The notes: generated by a model from the sequence alone, not told the origin. Positions 28,868-39,900 are shown, numbered from the stretch's first letter. The stretch is DNA of 44,471 bases from Seminavis robusta (GCA_903772945.1 CAICTM010000873.1:1-44471); one strand, 5' to 3'. Program-made: numbers and translations.

Positions 28868-29531
28868 AGGAGGAGATTTGCGACGTTCGAGAACAATCAT
28901 GGGGAAACTTAAATGTAGAACGATCTTAGTGTTGGGGGGGCGGTCGAATGGACTTGGTTGCCAGCACGAACGGTGCGAGATTGGATCAAGTACAAGTTCG
29001 TGGTAAACCACGCCCATTCACGGCCTCCCATGTTTTGTGCACGATCAAATAATAAGAAATACTAGGTACCGTAGAACTGCCTTTGAAGCTGTTGTACGCT
29101 CCGAAACGAGGCAAAACTACGTCTATTGACTGAGTTCTACCGGTACACGTACGTTGCAAGAACGTTCGGGTACCAGGTACCGGTACACAAAGAGGACCCT
29201 CGGGTGAAATTGGAACATTCAGGAAGAGGGGCATCTTGCCTTGCAATGCAGATCAAACGGTGCTACCGCTGCTCAGCAGTTCGGCTTGTTCAGTAATTGC
29301 ACATAAACTTGGGTTTTGGTGTGATTCATATCACTTAGCCGTTCCACGTGGGTGAACACATGCTGCAGCAGGACTGCTCTCTCGGGCATAAAACTGAAAA
29401 GTTAGATGGGTGGCTCAAAATTTCATAACAACATCATCAGGTGAAGGCATCGCCCGAACTTACATTCCCTTCAAGCAAGAAGAGGCAGTTCATTCTCAAC
29501 CACAAGTCAAGGAGGTTTCAAAACAAGCAGC
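28868..29531. promoter_or_regulatory. Region upstream of the LRR receptor-like gene
   Basis: It contains TACCGGTA at 29138 and 29178, the second one inside GGTACCAGGTACCGGTAC, and otherwise no coding signal. It should hold the LRR gene promoter. Confidence 0.45.
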
Positions 29532-32500
29532 ATGAACACAGACAAGAATGAAGCTCGAGAGGGCGGGGCGAAAGATTTTGTCCCCAAAACGGCAGGCGGT
29601 GAAGAGGGCGTTGTCGAGGCGGCAGTGTTTGAATCGCTGGGACCTGCAAAGACTCCTTCGATTGGCGATGAATCAAAACTGGAGAAGTCCAGACAGGAAT
29701 CTCAGAATCAAGATATGGCGCCCATGGCAACAGACGGTTCCTTTCCATGGCTGACAGAACATGGGGACGTACGAGAGGCACGAGACATGTCAAATCTTAT
29801 TACTGATGGAGGTGCTGGGGAGTCTGGTGGCTCCTGCGAGGAAGCGAAAGCCGTGTCTCCCCCCAGTGACGGGGACTTGGAACCCGAAGCGCTCCGCACG
29901 TTGGTGAACAGGTCTCCATTGGAAAATCCCAAGGCTTCAAGCGCCAGCTCTTCACAGATCTCCAACCAACTCAAAGACACCTCCGTTGGTCAGATGCCAG
30001 CTCCCCAAACCAGGTTGGCAGCCGCAACACACACAGCAGTGCGATCCGTCGCTACAACGGCACATCGCGGAAATGATGTAGCTCTCCCGCTGCAGTCTCT
30101 CCCGCTACAATCTCTCCCACAAAAAGGTTTGAGAAGGCATGCAAAGAATGATGTTGCTTCAACTCCGGGGGTTGTGTCAATACCCGCAAGCAGCGACCAT
30201 AGCATGTCGACGAGGGGCACAGGTTCAACGCATTCGACTCGTTCCACCGGATCGGCCACAAAGGCTGGACTGGCAAGAGGTGCTTCTGAAAGACAGTTGA
30301 AGAAGCAGCAGCGACCAAACTTACGCCCACAGTCTTCGGGATCGAAGGCAGGGCTCCGACGTGGAGCCGCTGAGAGGATACAAGTGGCTCAGCTTGAAGT
30401 CGAAGTAAGTACGATAGAATCGTTGCCAGTTGAATTGAACATCATCGATGAGTCGGTGCAATCGAGGAACCTAGAAGACGCACCAGGTACTGCTTACGAC
30501 GAAAGGCTAATGCCGCCAACCATCGGAGATTCCAATTTGGTCGTTGCAAACCTTGTCTCAGAGTCACAAGACTTTACAAAAGAGGATATGCCTCAGGCGG
30601 TGGAATGGGAAGACAGGTCCAGAAGCACGTCTCGTACGAGTATGTCCGCACCAACGATAGCCCTCCTTGCCTTGGGTGCTTTGGTGGTTGTCATGGGTGT
30701 CGTGGTTCCTTTGTCGCTGTCCGACAGCTCAGCGGCTGGCAACTCTGGCGCGTTGCCCCCAACCCAGGCTCCGACGACACTATCAAATCGAGCAAAGCTG
30801 ATGTCTTACTTGCCCCAATACAGCCGAGAGTCCGCTTTGCAACCGAACTCTACCCAGGCAAAGGCCATATCGTGGATGCTGGAAGATCCTTCCTTCAACG
30901 CCTTTTCAAGGGATCGTATCTTGCAGAGGTTTGCTCTTGCAACTTGGTTCTACGCTACAGGTAGGTGTGGCTGCTTCGAGGATGTGAATAACCTATGTGT
31001 TTTGTTCATGTCCTCCTATTTACTCTGATTTGCCAGGCGGTGACTCAACATGGCGGAACGGTACACATTGGCTAAGCTACTCTCACCACGAGTGCCTGTG
31101 GCAAGTATTCTTTTCCCAAGGCGAAAATACAGTCGGATACGTTCCTTATGACTACCCGCATCCCTCCACAACGCCATGCAGAAACATGTCGAACTTGGAA
31201 GCTGAGTGGCAATACGAACAACTGGTCTTCTGGCAAAATGGCCTCCAGGGAATGCTCCCACAAGAAATCTCTTTGTTGACTTCGCTCAAACGGATTCAAC
31301 TTGGCATCAATAGTCTTTCTGGGTCTCTTGAAGACACTTTAGGTCTATTGAAAACAATGGAGAATATCACACACGTTGAGCTCTACAACAATAGATTAGA
31401 GGGCCTCCTGAGCACCGAGATTGGTTTGATGTCGAATCTCATTGGTGAGGCCGTTCGATGACGACGAAAGATCACCTGTTCGGAAGCATCATTCTCACGC
31501 CATCTTTGCCGCCTATCTTTGCCGCATAACCTGCGATGTACGAGCAGAGTTTGGGTGTTCCCAGAATTTACTCAGTGGGTAAGTGTACTCAGCGACTGTT
31601 GATCTCCTCGTGAATGTTCGTCTTGAAGCAACTCATGTGCTTGCCTTTGATAAGGACCATTCCAACGGCAATCGGTGCCTTGAGGAAGCTGCGATTCTTT
31701 TCTGTCGATGGGAACCTTTTGACAGGCTCGGTGCCGTCTCAGCTTGGCCTACTTTCAGACCTACATTGGCTCATGCTGGGGCCTAACCTTCTAACCTCGA
31801 CTATACCGAAAGACTTGTTCCCTCTTAGGAAGCTGCACATCATGACGATGTATGGAGTGTCTCTATCAGGTAAACTCACGATTTGTCTGACAGCCAGCCA
31901 GCCAGGATCGAATATCTTCAATCGTCGGCCAACAGATGCCCTCCGCTTTACTTGTTCAGGGACGATTCCTAGTGAGATCGGCTGGTCTACAGAGCTGATA
32001 CAACTCTACATCCGCGACACTCTTCTATCCGGTACGTGACATAGCTCAAGCAGCCTCTTAAGGAAGTTCGAAAATGGCGCGGTGGCTGCTCACTTGATGC
32101 AACTTCCACACTTACCCATCAGGCTCGCTTCCAAGCGAAATTGGTGAGCTAACCAATCTAGAAAGTGAGTTTTCCTGTCACTCGAATAGATGTGTATGTA
32201 AATCTCTCTGCTCACAACTCGTCACGTCTTCTTGTATCAGTGCTAGTTGTTGCAAACAACGAGCTTGCCTCTACAATCCCAACGTCGCTTGGGCGGTTGT
32301 CAACAATGTTTGATCTGGTACTTGTCAGGGGCTTTCGGGGGACGATCCCTTCAGAGCTCGGCTGGATCCCCTTCGTGGGAAACTCCAGTAGCTCGTCGTT
32401 GACGGCGGAACTAAAGAGGCTTTGGAATGGCCGGCCCAGGCTTGCGCTGAATCAGAATGCTCTGATTGGCACCGTTCCAAGCGAGATTGCCAACATGAAT

Positions 32501-32797
32501 GGCCTGGAAAAGCTGTATCTCCAGGACAATGCTTTGACATCTAGCCTTCCTTCCCAATTGTTCGAACTGGGCTTGGTTGAGCTGGATGTATCCAACACTA
32601 GCTTGGTGGGAGAAGCTGGGGTTTTATCAAGCACCACACTCCAGTTCCTCGACGTTTCCAACACGGCATTGTCGGGGACTTTGTCTCCAGAGATTTGTGC
32701 ATTGGGGGATTCTGTTGTCTTTGACTGCTCATCTCTCCTTTGTGGTTGCTACTGTGTTTGCCTGGAAGGGCAGTGTGGCAGGCACGGTGGCTGCTAA
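29532..32797 (+). CDS. Receptor-like LRR protein with one membrane helix, seven exons
   Basis: I place seven exons: 29532-30960, 31037-31444, 31548-31578, 31655-31869, 31960-32031, 32123-32164 and 32241-32797. All junctions are GT-AG and keep the frame; the sum is 2754 bases or 917 residues. Residues 1-372 are disordered and Ser/Thr-rich (cytosolic by prediction). One helix follows (TIALLALGALVVVMGVVVPL, about 375-397). The outer part starts with a Cys/Trp-rich cap (WRNGTHWLSYSHHECLW) and then at least eight plant-type LRRs (NLLTGSVPSQLGLLSDL, GTIPSEIGWSTEL, NALIGTVPSEIANMNGL). Exon 3 is only 31 bases and completes a repeat (FGCSQNLLSG). There is no kinase. Diatom genomes are rich in this architecture, and ligand perception is the presumed role. 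One repeat in the last exon is scrambled (GWIPFVGNSSSSSLTAELK). Confidence 0.85.
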
Positions 32798-33123
32798 CTT
32801 GATACGACTGCCGCACTTGCACACCAGGCTCGCTGGAAGCGAGATAACCAATCTAGAAAGTGAGTTTACTGAAACTAGTGCTGGTTGTTCCAAACAACGA
32901 GCTCTCCTCTAAAATCCCAAGATCGGTGGGGCAGTTGTCAACAATGTTTGATTTGGCCCTTGTCCTTGGCCCCTCTGGAGCTCGGCTGGGTCCTTTTTCG
33001 TGGGGATTGCAAGTAGCTTGTCGCAAACCAAAGAGACATACGGTACGGCCGCGTGTCTCTCGTGCCAACTCTTTCTCTGGCTTGGGTGGGAGCTCTTCAT
33101 TCACACTTGAAACGAAACGTTGA
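32770..33123 (+). pseudogene. Broken partial duplicate of LRR exons 6-7
   Basis: From GGCACGGTGGCTGCTAACTTG this stretch repeats the intron-exon 6-intron-exon 7 region seen at about 32065-32400. The AACCAATCTAGAAAGTGAGTTT junction of exon 6 and its donor recurs at 32848-32870. The following intron has shrunk to 19 bases, after which MLVVPNNELSSKIPRSVGQL matches exon 7 (VVANNELASTIPTSLGRL). The frame then degenerates. It is too short to be a gene and overlaps the end of the intact one, so it is a duplication relic. Confidence 0.75.
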
Positions 33124-33755
33124 TATTAGTAAAATCTTTGGTTCAAACGTGCACCACGACTACCGGTAGGACAACCAATGATGAATGTTTGTACACTCTT
33201 ATTGTATAGTGAATTTTACTACTTACTGTGTGGTACAAGAAGACTTATCACTCTGCTTTCCTGATGCGATCTGACACCATTCCGGGTTCTGTGGTGTCTT
33301 GAACACTTACCGGTACGCGAAGTGTCACCTTTTCACCCTTTTCATCGCTTGGATTTCGACGCACCTCACGAGCGATCCTGCTCACCTGCTTCTGTTTGTT
33401 GATACTCCGTTGACAGCTGTTGACACTGCAGGTTATTCGAGAAAGAGAAGAAAGCTGCGAAGACTTGACGACTTGACGCTACTAGTACCGTACGGAGCAT
33501 GCAACTTCCTTAGTTGTTGCAAACAAAACTATCAAGTGTCAAGATCACAGAACAAAACTAGCTCTAGCTAGTAGAGGACAATCATCAAACCTGAAACGAT
33601 TGGTCAGATCAAACTTGTGGGTATCCGCCTGATCGAAACACATTTGTTTCACAACACCACTGGTATCTCTATCTATCAAAGCAGCCATATCCATCGCATA
33701 AACAAAAGATCCCCATCTGCCACAGCAAGACATCAAATTTTGAAGCACCATCATC
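33124..33755. other. Intergenic region upstream of PDZ-C
   Basis: Promoter region of the third PDZ gene. TACCGGTA at 33161 and 33308, and AGCTCTAGCTAGTAG near 33559. I see no other gene. Confidence 0.5.
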
Positions 33756-34691
33756 ATGTTTTTCATCAAAAGCCGTCGCCGCAAGCAGAAGAAGAAGCAG
33801 GCCATGGCGAAGACAGCCACACCACCTCCAAAGGCGGATGTCCAAGTTGTCGCGTCCCTCTTGGAAGAAGAGGAAGTAGAAATTCCAACGATTGTTCTGA
33901 AACCAGAGCTGGCCATTCAGGCCCTTGACATGTTTGAAGTCAGCTGTGATACCAGCACAAGTAGCGACAGTTCCACCAGCAGCGGCAATGTACCAATGGC
34001 TCCTGGTGAAGAGTGCTGCCATCTACCAGTGCTCAAGGCGGTCAATGTAGATTGCTTTTCCGCAGTATCATCTCAAACAGTTCTCTATGGATACCATGAT
34101 GAAAACAAATCCAAGAAGCGACGCCGTGCCGCCTTTCTCAGTGCCACTGTAATGAAACCAACAACGGAAAGCAAGTTGGGTATGGGTCTCAAGAAAGGGA
34201 AGGATGGAAGCCTGCAAGTATCTTCCTTGTCCAACAATCCAGAGTGTCTTTTATCAGAGGCTCCCTTCCAAACAGGTGACGTGCTGGTCAGCATCAACAA
34301 CCAAAGTTGTACTGGCATGAATCTGTCAGCAGTTGGAAAGCTCTTGAAACAAACCACAGGTGTATTGACAGTGGTGGTACAGAATTCCACCGGTGATTCC
34401 ACTCTAGTGGAGAGCATGATCCGCAAACCAACACCAACATCCAAAACTGGTTTGGGTGTTGCACATTCAGCAGGGCAGCAGATCAAGGTCTCTAGTATCA
34501 ATCCAAAAGGACCCTTTGCGGAGTCCCTGCTGAGCCGAAGAGATACAATATTGAGTGTCAATGATGTTCCATGTGAGTGTCTAATGGGTGCAAGGGAAGC
34601 TGCTAATATCATTGTGTCTGCCGAGACATCGGTAACAGTTGTGGCACAACGACAATCAGACAATGCGGCTGTGGTGGCCATGGCAGCCTAA
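33756..34691 (+). CDS. PDZ-pair protein C, near-copy of A
   Basis: 311 residues, single exon, with the ATG in a typical context. The N-terminus begins with a basic cluster (MFFIKSRRRKQKKKQ). Residues about 95-311 match protein A almost completely: PDZ1 (KLGMGLKKGKDGSLQV, FQTGDVLVSINNQSC) and PDZ2 (KTGLGVAHSAGQQIKV, RRDTILSVNDVPC) with about seven amino-acid changes in 208. The first 90 residues align only loosely (shared words EIPTI, LAIQ.LDMF, APGE). C lies on the opposite strand from A, about 10.5 kb away. The function is presumed to be the same PDZ adaptor role. Confidence 0.88.
   Translation: MFFIKSRRRKQKKKQAMAKTATPPPKADVQVVASLLEEEEVEIPTIVLKPELAIQALDMFEVSCDTSTSSDSSTSSGNVPMAPGEECCHLPVLKAVNVDCFSAVSSQTVLYGYHDENKSKKRRRAAFLSATVMKPTTESKLGMGLKKGKDGSLQVSSLSNNPECLLSEAPFQTGDVLVSINNQSCTGMNLSAVGKLLKQTTGVLTVVVQNSTGDSTLVESMIRKPTPTSKTGLGVAHSAGQQIKVSSINPKGPFAESLLSRRDTILSVNDVPCECLMGAREAANIIVSAETSVTVVAQRQSDNAAVVAMAA
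34019..34691 (+). repeat. Arm 2 of the 673-base inverted near-identical duplication (partner 22858-23530)
   Basis: The partner of arm 1 on the opposite strand; see the entry at 22858 for extent and mismatch count. Downstream of the stop codon the shared word is only ACAACA. Confidence 0.85.
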
Positions 34692-35910
34692 ACAACACAA
34701 AAGATGACTACATCAATGCACGCAGCAATCAATTTCTATTATAGATAAAGAAAGATATTACATAGATGGTTACGTATACTAATAGAAAAATAATGGTATT
34801 TCCAGATGTCAAAGCATCGTCATTGTCTCCGCCAGCCACTGTCGGTAGTCTCCTTTGAGTTGCTGGCGGTAGCATGCAGATGGCTGACCTGAACCGAAGC
34901 TAGCAAGATCCGTCAACCCAAGGTCCGTTCTCCAGCACCCAAGAGCTGCGCAAGTCAAACTCTACATGTAACCACTTCGCGACACGGAAAGGGATGAAGG
35001 TGGTTCCCTTCTTCCAAAACATTTATGTGTGGCATGTGGAAGGCAACTGCTGTGTATTCTTCCTTAGAAGCTTTCTTCCAACGAAAGACCTTCTTTATTC
35101 TTTACTGTATTCTTTACTCCCACACTCTCCCGGTAAGTGTTCCATTTGCAAGCTCTAAGCCGCAAGAGCTACAGTACCGGTAACACTCAGCACTCAACTG
35201 TTACTGCCTCAAGAGAGCTCTCAAGAGTGGGTTAGACGTCTACTTGGAAGTTTTATTCCTTCGAGGGCGCATACCAGTGCTATTCCGTAAACCGGTACCG
35301 GTACCGGTACAGGTCTTTATGCAGAATTATCACTGGATCACATCAAGAGCTAGCTAGTCAAGATTTCCGGCTCTCTTCCCGCTCCCGATAGCCGCCATCA
35401 AAAGTTGTCATGGCGTCACGGTTGTCGCCGAGAAGCACTCGGACAATGCCTCCATTGTCACGCTGTAGCAGCTATAGTCTAGCTTCATAACATTGACAGT
35501 TTTTAGACTGGAACCCTGCCAATCAAGAGTGTTCAACCCAGCTAACAGGTACCGGTACACTCTACTGGTACAGTACCAGCTGACACGGGAGGCACCATTT
35601 TAAATTATTTTTATTACTTTCCTGTGTACATTATCTTTTTATTATTATTCCTCCCTCTTCCTTCCCATCCGCTCGTTTCGGTTCTGAAAGAGTCCAATGA
35701 AGACCCAACAGGCCGACAAAGTCCTTTGAAATCTTACTAGCTAGCAAGCCAACTACTAGTAGCTACCTGGTGATGGAACGTGCCGTAGTTATTAATGCTA
35801 GCTAGAGGGCCACAAAGAAGCAAAAGTGAGCTTGCTTCAAGTCAGCCAATTTTGAGAAAAGTGCAACAAAAACACAACATACAATCTCTTTGGTTGAGAT
35901 CTGTATCACC
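34692..35910. other. Palindrome-rich intergenic region upstream of the deiodinase-like gene
   Basis: About 1.2 kb without a reading frame that looks real. It is the densest palindrome region in the window: TACCGGTA at 35175, 35296, 35302 and 35550, a perfect ACCGGT ladder at 35291-35310, and GCTAGCTAG words near 35350, 35740 and 35800. It should contain the promoter for the gene at 35911. Confidence 0.55.
35291..35310. repeat. ACCGGT ladder
   Basis: Three ACCGGT palindromes in direct succession, six bases apart, giving two overlapping TACCGGTA words. The segment is its own reverse complement nearly end to end. Confidence 0.9.
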
Positions 35911-36834
35911 ATGACTAACGTCAGCCAAAGCGAGAAGATTGCATTGGTGGCCATCTCATCGGCCATCACGGCAGTGCTGGTTTACCGGTGGTCCAAAACT
36001 CCTGGTAGGAACGTACCAGACGAAGACGATTTTGTGGCCCATCAAGGCGAACCGGGCGCACAGCAGCAGAAACAAGGAGATGGTGACGACCGCCATTTTC
36101 ATGTCCCTTACATTCATCAGCGTCTTGCGCTTTGGCAGATTCGACGGAGATCCGAAAAGCTGTTGAGAAATTGTCAGCAACGGCGGACTCTTCGATTCTT
36201 TTCCAATGATGCGGTTCCCAAAGATGTCATTTCCAATATCCTACAGACAGCCGCCACGGCTCCCAGTGGAGCCCACAAACAGCCATGGACCTTTGTGGCC
36301 ATCAAGGACCCACGGATCAAGCAAAAGATTAGGGCCATGGTGGAAGAGGAAGAAACCATCAATTACAAATCTCGCATGCGAAAGACGTGGGTGGACGATT
36401 TGAAACCAATGATGAGTTCCTTGCATCAGGAAATGGCAGCAACAACAAATGGAGAAGCATCATCATCATCACCTCCACCTAATATTCGTATCGAAAAGCC
36501 CTACCTGACGGAAGCTCCTTGGCTGATTGCAGTCTTCAAACAAACTCACGGGGGCCTGGATCCAGACACTGGGAAACGAATTGATCATTACTATGTACAA
36601 GAGTCGGTGGGCATTGCTTGTGGTTTCCTTTGTGCAGCCATTCAGAATGCCAACCTATGCACTCTCACGTCCACCCCCATGGGCGCCGAGAAGGGGATTC
36701 GAGAATTGCTGGATCGACCAGACAATGAAAAGTTGTTCTTGCTGCTCCCTGTGGGCTTTCCAGCTGCTGGAGCAACTGTTCCGTACCGAAACCCCGAGCG
36801 CAAACCTTCTTCCGAGACGATTGTGTGGAAGTGA
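35911..36834 (+). CDS. Iodotyrosine-deiodinase-like nitroreductase
   Basis: 307 residues from the ATG at 35911. The N-terminus has a membrane helix (IALVAISSAITAVLVYRW), as in animal IYD. The flavin fold is typical: RRTLRFFSNDAVP (FMN-phosphate arginines), TAPSGAHKQPWTFVAIKDP, GIACGFLCAAIQNANL, TSTPMGAEKGI and LLLPVGFP. The substrate lid residues of animal IYD (Glu, Tyr, Lys binding the iodotyrosine zwitterion) appear conserved: E148 and Y152 in EEEETINY, and K196 in KPYLTEAPW. In family members these distinguish deiodinases from other nitroreductases. An insertion of about 15-20 residues (AATTNGEASSSSPPPN) sits in the lid. IYD removes iodine from mono- and diiodotyrosine; here the natural substrate might be another halotyrosine. 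Tail-to-tail with the coiled-coil gene, 89 bases between stops. Confidence 0.88.
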   Translation: MTNVSQSEKIALVAISSAITAVLVYRWSKTPGRNVPDEDDFVAHQGEPGAQQQKQGDGDDRHFHVPYIHQRLALWQIRRRSEKLLRNCQQRRTLRFFSNDAVPKDVISNILQTAATAPSGAHKQPWTFVAIKDPRIKQKIRAMVEEEETINYKSRMRKTWVDDLKPMMSSLHQEMAATTNGEASSSSPPPNIRIEKPYLTEAPWLIAVFKQTHGGLDPDTGKRIDHYYVQESVGIACGFLCAAIQNANLCTLTSTPMGAEKGIRELLDRPDNEKLFLLLPVGFPAAGATVPYRNPERKPSSETIVWK

Positions 36835-36923
36835 AAGGAACAGCGCATACGGATAGACAAAGAGCTTGAGGGTCATAATACTTCAATCTATGCACATACA
36901 TGTAATAAGAATCTATCATTGAG

Positions 36924-39900
36924 CTAAGGGGTCTTCACTCGCACTCGCTGGCCGTACTGTGCAATCACACTCTGGTCCGACTTTTCGTTCACAGCATCTA
37001 CTGCTGCTTGACCACGAGCCTCGACCAATGCCCTTTCCAAGTGCTGACGTTGTTCTTCAGTCTGCGCCAGCAAAGATAGGAGGTCCTCGTGTGCACTCTT
37101 CAGCTCTAGATAGCATTCTCTAGCTTGCTTCTGTGCCTCTGCCTGTTCATGGATCTTGTCGTAGAGCTCGACAATAGTCAGGATTTCGTCTTCCCGTTTC
37201 TCCTTCTTTTCTTCGCCATCGTCATTTTCTCGAACAGCCTGTGGAGTCGATCTCATGCGTAACATCTCTTGTTGAAACTCAGTTTGGAATTTCATCTCAC
37301 GACCCAACCTGTTTGAGGACGCCTGTTGCACGTGCAAATCAGCCGTCAGCCGTTCAATCCTATAGTTGGCAGATTCCACTGCGCTCTGAGCAGCAATCAG
37401 TTGCGAGCGCAGCGACGAAATCTCCTGAAGGGCCCTTTCTAACTCATCCTTGAGGCGGTTATTATCAGCCTCCACCATCATCTTACCAGGAGAGCGACCC
37501 AAGCGAGACTCCTGGCGATACGCCTGGACATCATTCTGCAATTCTGCCACGAGCAACTTCATGTTGTCATACGCTGCCTCCGCGGCTAGACGCTTTTCTC
37601 GTTCCACAAGGATATCCGTTTCAGCGCTCGACAATTCGGTTGCAATAACCTCACGGATTCGACGCTCGGTTCTGGCGCCTTCTTCTGCAGCCGCAACCAA
37701 TAGCTGTGCCTTTTCAATACGCAGCTTTGCCAGCTCCGTTTCCGACGACTCGTCTGCTCTGGCAGAGTGATCTCTTGACGCTGCATACAGCATGGCAGCA
37801 TTGTTCTTTTCCGCGTCCTTCAGAAGCTGCAATGTGCGATCCTTCTCCATCACGGCTTGGGTAAGTTCATTTCGGAGGCTATCGGTCTCGGTCGCATGGA
37901 ATCGTTGCAAGACCTCGTGATCGTTTTCCAACGTCATGATGCGGTGCTCGAGAGAAGCCCTTCTCGATGCCTCGTCTTGCCGCATCTCATCCATTGTCTG
38001 AATCAAATACCTCATATCAGACTTGGCGGCTACAAGCTCCTGCTCGCACACAACGACGTGGTGAGCAGCCTTTGCGGCACGCTCCTCGGCATCCCTTTCG
38101 GCAGTTCGAGAAGTTCGTAATTCTTCGAGTGCTCGAGACAGAGATTTTCGAAGTTCATTGATTTCGTTGCGTTCCTTCCGATGAATCTTGTCAGTTGCTT
38201 TGATGGTCAACGCGTGCTTGCCATACATCTCGTTCTCCTGGTCAGTGACATCAACAAGAGCATAGAGGTCAGCCCTGAGACGTTCGACTTCTGCTTCCAG
38301 CGCCATCTTTGCTTCTTTCTCGGCGGCTACAGCAGCACGATCGGCGTCTGCTTTCTTACGAATTTCGTTCAGCTGTTCTCGAAGAACTTGTGTTGCGTAG
38401 GCCTTGGCTTCATCAGAAACTTCTTTCGTAATGTAAACTTGCATCGCGTTGTTGGCTTCTTGAAGGTCGTATTCGAGCACTTCCGAAATTTTGGAGAGGC
38501 GCTGCACTTCGTTCTCCAGTGCACTCTTTTCACTCTTCAAGATGGAGAGTTCTTGTTTATTCGTCTCGCTTTCAGATGAGTCGGTGTTCGTCTTGGCACT
38601 GAGAGATTCTCGAAGCTGAATGCCCTCGGCAGCCGCCTTTTCGAGCTCTGCGGTGACTTGACTTTCTCGAACGGAGACATGTTCCAGCTTCTCCTTCAGA
38701 TTGAAGAGCTCTCCTTGAAGCGACTCCATGGATGCAACTTTGGCTTCTAGCGCTCCTTGAAGGACTCCCTTGGACTGTTGCTCCTTGTTCACAGTAGATT
38801 CAAGCTCACTCACTCTCGCTTGTAGCTCTCTTTCCAAAGAGGCTTTCGCTAGTTGCTCATCTTTCACAGCACTTTCCAATGCAGCAACTTTGGCCTCCAA
38901 CTCACCTTCGAGCCCTCCCTTGGCAAGTTGCTCCTTGTTCAGAGCAAATTCAAGTTCACTCACTTTTGCTTGGAGCTCTTCCTGCAACAGTCCCTTTGCA
39001 AGCTGCTCATCTTTTACAGCACCTTCCAAAGAAGCAAGCTTAGCCTCGAGTTCTCCCTTCAAGAGTTGTTCCTTGGTGATGACCGATTCAAGCTCGAAGG
39101 CCTTTGCTTCGAGAGCTTCTTTTGCTGCTATTTCGGCTTCCACGGAGGCTTCCAATGCAGTTACTTTGGTTTCCAATTCAGTCGAAGCAGACTTCAGCTG
39201 CGTCGTCTTGCCCTGTTCACTGGCCAATGATCTCTTCAGCTCTTCGAGCGAGCTCTGCTTCTCCGCCGTTTTCTTATTGGCATCAGCGAGTTGTGACCTG
39301 AGAAGTTCTACACTTGCACCAGCTTGCACGTCACCTTCCATCTCTTGGATTTGTGTTCGCAAGCTTTCCATTTCAATGAAGAGTGTCTTGATGTCGCCAT
39401 CTTGACTGGAGACGAAAGTTTCTATCAAATTGAGCCGTTCTCTGCACTTCGTTCGCAAGGCATCAACGTCGCTCAAGTCATTACTCAGTTCATCCGCCGC
39501 ATACTCATCATCGTATTTCACGAGAATCTCGTCCAACGACGACACTTGCGCCTTCAACAAGTCAACAAGCTCTGCCTTGCAGGTCTCTAGCTCGGCTTGA
39601 GCTCCGGTAAGACTCTCTTGCACCATCGAATAACTTGACTCCCAGCCAGCAATGGCTTCGTTCGCTTCTGTTTCTTGCCGTTCGAGTTCAGACTCGAGTT
39701 GTTTGATTCTCTCTGTACACAACGCAATGGCAACACGTTGGAAGATGAGCTATTGTTGCACAAAGCAATCTCACAAACAAAGACACAAATGTTCTCACCA
39801 TTCCACTGCGCAACGGCAGCTTCGTCTTCCTCAGATTTCTGAACCAACTGCCGGGAAGATTCCTCCATGGCAGCCACTGACGTATCACGCTCTTTCTTCA

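Noticed and set aside
34085..34681. 198-residue antisense frame over PDZ-C, also present over PDZ-A
   Set aside because: It is conserved in both copies only because the sense strand is nearly identical.
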